This document shows, in pieces, positions 57,232 through 64,000 of a stretch of 64,000 nucleotides of DNA. Positions within the stretch are counted from its first letter, which is position 1. Each line of letters begins with the position of its first letter. The translations under genes were made by a program, and so were the position numbers. The notes beneath the pieces are model-generated. The model ran no database searches. It saw only the letters and a program-made list of their open reading frames with translations, and was not told the DNA's origin. Location of the stretch: NCBI GenBank assembly GCA_024399115.1, contig JAKSHZ010000001.1:118045-182044 (forward strand), read 5' to 3'. The stretch is from Bacilli bacterium (GTDB taxonomy: Bacteria; Bacillota_I; Bacilli_A; RFN20; CAG-826).

Positions 57232-58407
57232 TTACTGTCTGTTTACTTTGATCATTTCACTGTAAGAATTGAAGTATTTGACTACAACTTTTTTAGGCAT
57301 ACGTTGATCTTCACTACTTCTAAGCTGAGGAATATCTTTTATTACAATGTAAGTTGGAAATACACGGTAAGTAATAGAATAAGTTTCTCCGTCTTTTGGA
57401 GCGTCTTCACAAATCCATTTCAGGCTGTTTGTTCCTACCAACAAAAAGTCTTTTCCCTGACTATACTCTTTATAAATTCCGGTACATTTTGTTACACTTT
57501 CTACAAAAAATGCACTGATAGTATCAAAACTCTTCTTCTGACGGTTTACTGTTTCTTTTTTTGTAATCGTTCCAGACAATACGGTTACAACGTCATTTTC
57601 TGCAACATCATGTGAATATGGGAATGTTAATACAGCGTCTCCGTTAGCTTCTACAACCATTTGAGAATCTGCTTTACTTAAATTCTGATTTAATAATGCA
57701 AATACAGACGGCTTAATATATTCAACATTTTCTACCCTAACAGGTTCTACAATTGGCTGCACAACGTCATTTCCGTCTTCATCCTGAATTATCACTGGTT
57801 CAATCAGAAAACAGTCCTGACGCAATTCTACGGCACTGTATTCAGTTCCTTCTGCGTCCACAATTTTCCCAATGTTCAAAATATCGCATGGTGAAGTATA
57901 AAAAATACCGTCAATTCCAGATCTTCTTACAGTCAATCCGTTTACACGATAATAATTTGCTCCAAGACTATCTGTATTTGCCTTCTTAAGAGTAATTGCC
58001 AGTGGATCTCTCATTAGGACGTTATAATATTCACCTTTTACAGGTGTTGTTTCCATTGAAACAAAAACACCGTCCTTTGTTGCCGGAATTACATTTCCTG
58101 AATTATCCCAGACTTTCAAAAGCTCCGCGTCTTCATACTGTGGATCAACTTCCAGCACCCCTGAATTATCCCATACCATTACAGTCTGTACGTTATCAGC
58201 ATATTTCTGACAATCATAAGTAAATCCACGACCTCCACATTTTGGACACCGTATATTAGGAGCAAATGTTACTTTGTCAATACAGGTACATTTCTGCGCT
58301 TGTCTCCAACGTACAAACTGACCATGACGAGAAATAAGCGCTTCATAATTTTCACGGCTTAATGTTAATTTTACAGGACTATTCTCCCCAAGACCAATAA
58401 GACCCAT
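57232..58407 (-). CDS. Neck/head-completion protein with zinc knuckle
   Basis: 391 residues. SRHGQFVRWRQAQKCTCIDK followed by RCPKCGGRGFTYDCQKY gives a four-to-six-Cys zinc site near the N-terminus; the rest is strand-rich (YYRVNGLTVRRSGIDGIFYT; SYSITYRVFPTYIVIKD). Similar Cys-bearing proteins occur among phage head-tail connectors. Assigned by position between head and tail genes. Confidence 0.5.
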   Translation of the reverse strand: MGLIGLGENSPVKLTLSRENYEALISRHGQFVRWRQAQKCTCIDKVTFAPNIRCPKCGGRGFTYDCQKYADNVQTVMVWDNSGVLEVDPQYEDAELLKVWDNSGNVIPATKDGVFVSMETTPVKGEYYNVLMRDPLAITLKKANTDSLGANYYRVNGLTVRRSGIDGIFYTSPCDILNIGKIVDAEGTEYSAVELRQDCFLIEPVIIQDEDGNDVVQPIVEPVRVENVEYIKPSVFALLNQNLSKADSQMVVEANGDAVLTFPYSHDVAENDVVTVLSGTITKKETVNRQKKSFDTISAFFVESVTKCTGIYKEYSQGKDFLLVGTNSLKWICEDAPKDGETYSITYRVFPTYIVIKDIPQLRSSEDQRMPKKVVVKYFNSYSEMIKVNRQ

Positions 58408-58410
58408 ATT

Positions 58411-59034
58411 TTACCCCCTAATTTTACAAGATAGAGTTTTTTCAACATTCCACCCTCTACGTAACCTTTCGTGAATTGTATTATATTTTATTCCCAATTC
58501 ATCCGCCCACTGAGATACAGTTTGTGTTTTGTTTTTATATGTTAAATAACGATTTGATCGTTTATTGTTAGCTTGAACTTTATTATTCACCCACCTACAA
58601 TTTTCAGGACAGTAATTACTATTGTTATCAATCCGATCAATTGAAAGTTCATCACTATATCCATTCGCTAATGCCCACTTTTGAAAATTCTCAAAAACTT
58701 TCCAATCTTCGCAAATGGTTATTCCACGTAATAAATAATTTTTATATGCTTTCCCACTTTTTACAGTCATACATCGTCTTTTCATAGTAGACCATATATT
58801 ATAAAGTCTTGTATTTGTTTTCCCATGCTTTGTATTTCTTTTTGAAGCACTTTCTTTTCTATAACACCCACAACTTTGTATATTGTGATTCACTATATCT
58901 TTTCCAACTACAATTTTCTCATTTCCACATTCACATTTACATAACCAATATGAACGCCCATTCTTAGACATAGCGAATTCTACTACTGTTAATCTTCCAA
59001 ATTTTTGATTAGTTAATTCCAACCTTTTACTCAT
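58411..59034 (-). CDS. HNH/AP2-type homing endonuclease
   Basis: 207 residues. LTNQKFGRLTVVEFAMSKNG and YWLCKCECGNEKIV (zinc-binding pairs), then CGCYRKESA, then LSIDRIDNNSNYCPENCRWV, the catalytic HNH-like block of free-standing homing endonucleases, and a C-terminal HTH (TVSQWADELGIKYNTIHERL). Inserted among structural genes; not needed for virions. Confidence 0.8.
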   Translation of the reverse strand: MSKRLELTNQKFGRLTVVEFAMSKNGRSYWLCKCECGNEKIVVGKDIVNHNIQSCGCYRKESASKRNTKHGKTNTRLYNIWSTMKRRCMTVKSGKAYKNYLLRGITICEDWKVFENFQKWALANGYSDELSIDRIDNNSNYCPENCRWVNNKVQANNKRSNRYLTYKNKTQTVSQWADELGIKYNTIHERLRRGWNVEKTLSCKIRG

Positions 59035-59046
59035 TATGTCTCCCTT

Positions 59047-59093
59047 AAAAAAAAAGAACTATGAGCATAGAGTTAATTCTACACCCATAGTCC
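59047..59093 (-). terminator. Intrinsic terminator upstream of the homing endonuclease gene
   Basis: A 16-bp stem with G.U pairs (59056-59071 with 59078-59093) and a T9 run in leftward RNA. It shields the endonuclease from late readthrough. Confidence 0.7.
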
Positions 59094-59126
59094 TGTAACT
59101 TTTGTTATCAGCAACTAAAAAAGATT

Positions 59127-62100
59127 TTATTTTTTCTGTCGTTTTTTCTGCTGGATCATATCTCCGATTTTCATTGCTTCTGAATATTCAGGAGTATACT
59201 TCTTCACATTTTTGTATTTAGTATCTAACAGCTTTTGAAGTTCTTCAACAGATTTGTCTCCGTATTTTGCTTTCTGGTCTTTATCCCAGGCGTCAAAACT
59301 TTCGTCTTCTTTGTCAAACATTGCCGGTAAAGTCTTTTCTTCATCCTGACGGTCAAGATTCATCATTTCATTAAGTATCTTTTCTCTTTCGTCCGGATCT
59401 TTTGTTGCATTGTATTTTTCTGTCAAGCTTTCAAGAGTTTCCTTTTTACCACCGTCAATTTTGGTGTTTAGTTCTTTTAATGCGTTCTCTGCGTCACGTT
59501 TTCTGTATTTCAATTCATACTCCAGGAATTCTTTTTCATTCTCTGTTTTAGCACGTTTTGAAAGAATTTCATATTCCTTTTCAACTTTTGCGATTGCACT
59601 TTTTATCTGATTTGCGTCTCCAGTTTTTATTGCGTTCTTTACATTCTGATCCCATAAAGCGGAGCTGCCTACCCTTTTATCCTGATCCTGTTCTGCCTTA
59701 TTTGACATTCCTTCTTCGTCCTTTTTCTTGTTTTTATCTCTCAGGAATTCTGCAACAGTTTTTCCACTTTCTTCTATTTCGCGGTTAAGATCGTCAAGTT
59801 CCCTGGAGCGTTTTATCGCGTCACTGATTTTTTCATACTTTGTTTCTTCTTTTATCTTTTTAAGCTGTTCAAACGCATTTTTAAGATATTCAGGACTTGA
59901 ATTATATTCGTCTTTTTCTGCACTGTCAAAAAGTTCTCTCATTTTGGCTAAGGCTTTTTTATCACTTCCTATATCGTCAATATCTCTCTGATAAGAATAA
60001 AGAAGACTAATAATATCTCCTTTTATTTCGTCACGATCGTCATAGTTCCTTGCCTTATCTAACTGGTCAAAAGCGTGTGAAAAATGATCTTCGTCTGATT
60101 TTGTTCTACTTAAAAAAGCTTCAAAATATTCTTTACCGGAAACATTAGTTGGATAACTTTCTAAGAGTTCTTTGTCACTTTTTGCCGCATTTTTTACAGC
60201 ATTTACAGTATCGTCCCCGGCGTCTGCTGCAACCCCTTCAACGTTTCCCTGAGAAAGTTTTTCAACTTCCATTTTCCCTTTATTTCCGGCGTTCTGTATT
60301 GCGGAGATTTTATCTGAAATTGGTGTTTTCTCTTTCTTTTCAGGTTCTTTTCCACTGTCTTCTGGAGCTGTATTTCCATTATCACTTCCGTTTTCGTTTC
60401 CCGATCCGTTTTCAGGCTTTTCGACATTGTTTTCAGGTGTGTTAATTTCATCCTGACGTTTATTTATTAAATCATGCAATTCCTGAACTTCTGGGAAAGG
60501 ACGGCCATTTTCATCACGGAAACGAGAAGCATTAGAATTGATAAGGTTAAACAATTCTTCTTCACTGTTACACTTCGCAACGGCTTTCTTGAGATTAGTC
60601 AGGCTCATTTTTGCTCCACGGCCGTTCATGTTGTCATATTTTGGTTTCCATTTATTTGGAGCAATCTTTATGTACTTCTGTCCTTTCCATTCTCTTATCG
60701 TTCCTACTGGATAACCGGCCTTTGCGATCATTTCTGTATATGCAAGAGCTTTTACAATTGTCTCTTCGTTAGGCCCGTCTTCTTCTGGTTCTTCTTTCTG
60801 TTTATCAAGAATAGACATTGCCCATTTCTTGTAGTATTCAAGATCGTGTTTCTGCTTTGGCTGTTTTTCGCCGTTTACAGATTTTGAAATTTCTATTACC
60901 TGATTAAGAAATGATTTTTTAGTTTCCTGACTATTTTCAAGATAGAAAGAGAATCTGTGAATAGCTGGATATTTTTTTGAAAATTCCCAATGTGCGTCAA
61001 AATGATTATCTCTTACATCCCCAACAACTTTTACACCTTTTTTCTCTAAAGCTGCTTTTAAATTCTCGTTTGCATTTTTCATTTTTGATTTTATAGTGTC
61101 ATAGTTCATATCAACCATATACATATTTTTTGACGCGTCTTTAGGAAAATCTATATTTCGCATTTTTTCAATTTCACCACCAAGAACTTCTTTTATGGCG
61201 TCTTCGATAATTGCTTTTTCTTTTTCTTTACCTGTAAAATCCCTAAGATCCGCTATATCAGCTTTTCTTTTTTTCATTTGTTCTTTATCCAAAGGATTTA
61301 CCCATACAGTTCTTACACGTCCGTTTTTGTCTGTAACCTGTTTTTTTACAAGGTGACTTCTGTTTGTGCTTTTTGAAATCTCTTCAATCTGCTCCAGGAA
61401 TGATTTTTTAACACCGCCGTTATTATCAATCAGGTCTTCTTCAAGTTTTGGATCGGTACTTTCTGCTTTTGTTCCCAAGAATTCCTTTACAGCGTCTGAC
61501 TGTTGTCCATAAAACATTTTACTTTCAGCGTCTAAATATCCGGTTGATTCATTAAAGTTTATCATTGGGAGTGTTACGGCCATTCCTTTAGGGCCTTTGA
61601 ATAGAACAGTTCCATTTTCTTTAATTGTTACATCATTAAGATCTTTTTTTTCTGCAACGGCTAAACATTTTCCAATTAAGTTCGTATTAAAAAAGAATTT
61701 ACCGATTTTTACATAAAACGGCTTTTTCTTATTAAGTTTTGAAAGTTTATTACCCAGTAAACAAAGTTTAAGAAGAGACTGACGATCATCAAACAAATTT
61801 GTTTTTTCTGCATTTTCAGGAACAACTTTTTTCCAGTTTGGGAAATTCCCTTCATTTGTTACACCGTTTTTGAAAGTAATTTTACCGGCCATTTCTTCTG
61901 TAATATCAGTTTTTTCTGCAAATAACATATGACCTTCGGTTGCTACCTTATATCCGTCTGGATCGTTGTATACTCCGGTTAAACTAAATCTATTCTGATC
62001 TTTGCTACAGAAAGATTCTACAGAAGTATCTTTTACATATTTATTTACCTTATCAGTACTTGCAACTTCTTTAATTCCTTTTTCAATGTTTGTACCTTCA

Positions 62101-62930
62101 AAGCCATTTTTTTCATTTTCCTTTCCACCGTTTTTGTATTCATCATACATTGTTTCCAGGTCTTTTCTGTCTTCCGGTTTCAGTTTTCCCATAAGGTTTT
62201 CAATAAAGTTTTCTGTATCTCTTGCAAGTCTTCCCTTTGGCTGCTTACCGATATTCTCTTTCATTTCCCGGAGATACCGAATCTGTCCTTCGATTTCCTT
62301 TTTTGCTTCATCAATAGTAAATTTTCGACCGTAAGGACCGTCAATTATTTCTTCTTTTTTCTGATTCTGATTTCTCATTTCGGCGTCTTTTCTTGCCTGT
62401 TCGTATTTTTCATCACGGATTGAATTTTCATATTTCTGCAAAGGTGAAAGTTCTTTTGTTGGTTTCTTGTTTTCAGTTGCCGAGTTTTTCTCTGTATCTC
62501 CGCTCTGTTTCTTTTCTACAAGATCATGGATCTGCTGTACTTCTGGAAGAACGTTCCCGTTTTCGTCTCTAAAACGTCCGGCGTTTTTCTGAATAATTGC
62601 GTAAAGTCCTTCAACGTCTCCGTTTTCAAGAGAATTGATTTCACGCATAATATTTTTAATCGCCTGATTGGCTCCACGATCGTGTTTATCAAAATAACGG
62701 CGCCACTTTTTGTCTGGACCTTTGATATACTTTTTACCTTTCCATTCACGGATTGTTCCAACACCATAAGCCTTTTCCAGGTATTCTTCACAATACTCCA
62801 GTGCCTTTGTCACTGTTTCTTCTTCATCCAGCTGCTTTTTCAGGTGATCAAGCGCCCATTTCTTGTAAAAAGCAAAGTTTTTTACACCCATTGACTTCGC
62901 AATTTCAATCATTTTGTTAAAAAAACTCAT
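59127..62930 (-). CDS. 1,267-residue polyvalent protein with duplicated REWKG module
   Basis: Module copies at residues about 15-140 and 720-860 (GVGTIREWKGKKYIKGPDKK; PVGTIREWKGQKYIKIAPNK; each followed by FRDENG and PEVQ(Q/E)(I/L)HDL). Three copies of a SFLxQ(I/V)xEISKS-like linker separate domains. The middle has a beta-clamp-like or WYL-like strand pattern (GYKVATEGHMLFAEKTD; VLFKGPKGMAVTLPMINF). The rest is helical and highly charged. Probably a head-packaged or injected multidomain protein; enzymatic role unknown. Confidence 0.6.
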   Translation of the reverse strand: MSFFNKMIEIAKSMGVKNFAFYKKWALDHLKKQLDEEETVTKALEYCEEYLEKAYGVGTIREWKGKKYIKGPDKKWRRYFDKHDRGANQAIKNIMREINSLENGDVEGLYAIIQKNAGRFRDENGNVLPEVQQIHDLVEKKQSGDTEKNSATENKKPTKELSPLQKYENSIRDEKYEQARKDAEMRNQNQKKEEIIDGPYGRKFTIDEAKKEIEGQIRYLREMKENIGKQPKGRLARDTENFIENLMGKLKPEDRKDLETMYDEYKNGGKENEKNGFEGTNIEKGIKEVASTDKVNKYVKDTSVESFCSKDQNRFSLTGVYNDPDGYKVATEGHMLFAEKTDITEEMAGKITFKNGVTNEGNFPNWKKVVPENAEKTNLFDDRQSLLKLCLLGNKLSKLNKKKPFYVKIGKFFFNTNLIGKCLAVAEKKDLNDVTIKENGTVLFKGPKGMAVTLPMINFNESTGYLDAESKMFYGQQSDAVKEFLGTKAESTDPKLEEDLIDNNGGVKKSFLEQIEEISKSTNRSHLVKKQVTDKNGRVRTVWVNPLDKEQMKKRKADIADLRDFTGKEKEKAIIEDAIKEVLGGEIEKMRNIDFPKDASKNMYMVDMNYDTIKSKMKNANENLKAALEKKGVKVVGDVRDNHFDAHWEFSKKYPAIHRFSFYLENSQETKKSFLNQVIEISKSVNGEKQPKQKHDLEYYKKWAMSILDKQKEEPEEDGPNEETIVKALAYTEMIAKAGYPVGTIREWKGQKYIKIAPNKWKPKYDNMNGRGAKMSLTNLKKAVAKCNSEEELFNLINSNASRFRDENGRPFPEVQELHDLINKRQDEINTPENNVEKPENGSGNENGSDNGNTAPEDSGKEPEKKEKTPISDKISAIQNAGNKGKMEVEKLSQGNVEGVAADAGDDTVNAVKNAAKSDKELLESYPTNVSGKEYFEAFLSRTKSDEDHFSHAFDQLDKARNYDDRDEIKGDIISLLYSYQRDIDDIGSDKKALAKMRELFDSAEKDEYNSSPEYLKNAFEQLKKIKEETKYEKISDAIKRSRELDDLNREIEESGKTVAEFLRDKNKKKDEEGMSNKAEQDQDKRVGSSALWDQNVKNAIKTGDANQIKSAIAKVEKEYEILSKRAKTENEKEFLEYELKYRKRDAENALKELNTKIDGGKKETLESLTEKYNATKDPDEREKILNEMMNLDRQDEEKTLPAMFDKEDESFDAWDKDQKAKYGDKSVEELQKLLDTKYKNVKKYTPEYSEAMKIGDMIQQKKRQKK

Positions 62931-62948
62931 TTTTCTTCCCCCATAGAC

Positions 62949-63062
62949 AAAAAAAAGACAGATAACAGCCGGAAAAACCGAAAGTTATCTGCCTTTTCTT
63001 AAAGTGCGAGATTTGTTATTTATATTTTTTCTTATAATACACTACTTATTGTCTGTATACAA
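62949..63062 (-). promoter_or_regulatory. Promoter followed by intrinsic terminator before the giant gene
   Basis: -35 TTGTAT (63057-63062), 17-base spacer, -10 TATTAT (63034-63039), then a stem (62957-62966 with 62984-62993) that gains a G.U pair in minus-strand RNA, a T8 run and GGGGG before ATG 62930. Confidence 0.6.
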
Positions 63063-63064
63063 GT

Positions 63065-63526
63065 TTAAGCATAATACTGATAGGTAATAGAAATATCTAA
63101 TGTACTTGGGGTGGACGGATTACTTCCCCCAGCCGCTGAAATATTTAACTTCGATCCACTTACACTCCAGGGAACATCAATATATGAGCTTGACTGTCCT
63201 GTTGAGGAATAAGCTCTCATAGTTCCACTTAATCCTGATGAAGCTGTTGAACCACCACCTCCAGGTAAACCACCAATACTCGTTACTTTAACCGGAGCAT
63301 GACTTAACTGTAATGAGGCTGACGGGTACTTAAAACTTGCACCCGAACTACTAGAAGAATAATAATATGTATACTTTACTTTTTCAGTAACAGTTGTCAA
63401 TGTTTTCTGTCTTTCAAATACAGTAGTTCCGTTGTAGATAATCTTATCAAGTCTTATCATAAAAACTTGTTGCATATCTACAAAATCAACATTTGCTACT
63501 GTGGTTGACCCAAATTTCAATGGCAT
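63065..63526 (-). CDS. Small structural protein, Gly/Ser/Thr-rich
   Basis: 153 residues. N-terminal FGSTTVANVDFVDMQQVFMI, then a Ser-rich and Gly-rich middle (YYYSSSSSGASFKYPSASL) and a strand-rich end (LDISITYQYYA). Composition fits a capsid decoration or fibre-accessory protein. Followed by a promoter-terminator unit. Confidence 0.55.
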   Translation of the reverse strand: MPLKFGSTTVANVDFVDMQQVFMIRLDKIIYNGTTVFERQKTLTTVTEKVKYTYYYSSSSSGASFKYPSASLQLSHAPVKVTSIGGLPGGGGSTASSGLSGTMRAYSSTGQSSSYIDVPWSVSGSKLNISAAGGSNPSTPSTLDISITYQYYA

Positions 63527-63535
63527 AACTCACCC

Positions 63536-64000
63536 CTATTTTGTTGTGATTGTAAGAGTAGTTCCACTCAATGAATAAGTAACCTGTGTTCCAAGTTTAT
63601 TATTTATCGCTGTCACTGAATTGTTTACAGCATTAATTGAATTCTGTAATTCTGTTTTGGCTTCGTAAACTTTATAATTCATTACCGGCTCAATTGTCTG
63701 TAGTACTTCTGCTTCTGTATTTGCTGCAATACATACAATTTCGTCTTCATATTCAATAGTAATTGTAAATACACACTGAACACCGAAAGGACTGTTATTA
63801 ACAACACTTGTTGGAGCTGCTGACAATTGTGTAACCACGGAAATAAAAGAATCTCCGTAAGTACTTACTTTTGTCTGTGCTGTTACATCTGCACCACCAC
63901 TAGCCGAACCAATAATATAAGCGTTATTTTCTCTGACAGTTATGGAAATGCTATCTAAAATTATTTTCTTAATATTCTGGCAAGGAACATTAATTGTGAA
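63536..64000 (-). CDS. Structural protein, N-terminus off the right edge
   Basis: The frame is open from the edge to 63536 (154 residues visible); the GTG at 63838 is internal, not a start. Strand-rich beginning (KIILDSISITVRENNAYIIG), a Val/Thr-rich middle, a coiled coil (YEAKTELQNSINAVNNSVTA) and a short end (LSGTTLTITTK). Probably a virion protein. Family unknown. Confidence 0.55.
   Translation of the reverse strand, partial: FTINVPCQNIKKIILDSISITVRENNAYIIGSASGGADVTAQTKVSTYGDSFISVVTQLSAAPTSVVNNSPFGVQCVFTITIEYEDEIVCIAANTEAEVLQTIEPVMNYKVYEAKTELQNSINAVNNSVTAINNKLGTQVTYSLSGTTLTITTK

Noticed and set aside
63536..63838. Complete 100-residue gene starting at GTG 63838
   Set aside because: The frame stays open upstream to the window edge with protein-like sequence, so the GTG is internal to a truncated gene.

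Overview
The window is AT-rich double-stranded DNA phage sequence from end to end; I see no host chromosomal gene. The phage is a temperate, contractile-tailed (myovirus-type) virus: tail sheath, tube, tape measure, spike and baseplate J genes, a portal and both terminase subunits, RecT/YqaJ recombination, an ssDNA-binding protein and helicase loader, three HTH repressors and a tyrosine integrase. The host is probably an anaerobic bacterium with an outer membrane. A spirochaete (Treponema-like) is my tentative guess, from a DUF261-like papain-fold protein in the lysis cassette and a spanin-like overlapping gene pair. A 45-bp copy of the 3' half of a tRNA-Val(TAC) gene lies beside the integrase, yet phage genes flank it on both sides. 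The sequence is therefore a free (circular or permuted) phage genome carrying attP, not an integrated prophage. Both edges cut through genes, and the major capsid gene must lie in the missing part.

Layout. Almost everything is read leftward (minus strand). From the right edge: structural and fibre-like proteins, huge multidomain proteins, neck proteins, sheath, tube, tail chaperones, tape measure and baseplate (64-42 kb); tail fibre and a glycosyltransferase (42-38 kb); a membrane LuxR-like regulator and lysis cassette (38-34.5 kb); rightward integrase and attP (34.5-33 kb); an orphan gene and two rightward repressors (33-30.7 kb); a leftward early operon holding an intein-split cytosine methyltransferase and its cassette array (30.2-24 kb); a third rightward repressor (23.6 kb); a leftward recombination/replication operon (23.4-12.5 kb); then a packaging/head operon with an adenine methyltransferase, TerS, TerL, portal, a MuF-type protein and a giant polyvalent protein leaving the left edge.

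Most striking locus (24.9-29.4 kb). A C5 cytosine DNA methyltransferase is interrupted by a 329-residue LAGLIDADG intein exactly before its catalytic cysteine. After motif VIII the gene breaks into a chain of about nine short overlapping ORFs. Each encodes a target-recognition-like cassette, and the chain is punctuated by seven simple-sequence repeats (four poly-G tracts, two pentanucleotide tracts and a 58-nt tetranucleotide tract). Motifs IX-X sit in a separate ORF about 2 kb downstream. The layout suggests a phase-variable or cassette-switching split phage methyltransferase.

Regulation. Two leftward promoters, each facing a repressor gene, are followed by a pair of stem-loops whose loops carry perfect 9-nt complements. 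The second stem-loop of each pair is an intrinsic terminator. An operator motif with the arm TAAGTGTT recurs at 12.5, 23.5, 33.2 and 38.96 kb and would tie early, late, integrase and glycosyltransferase transcription to one repressor. In the lysis and late regions, promoter-terminator-gene units recur (36.6, 48.1, 54.3 and 63.0 kb) and suggest processive antitermination.
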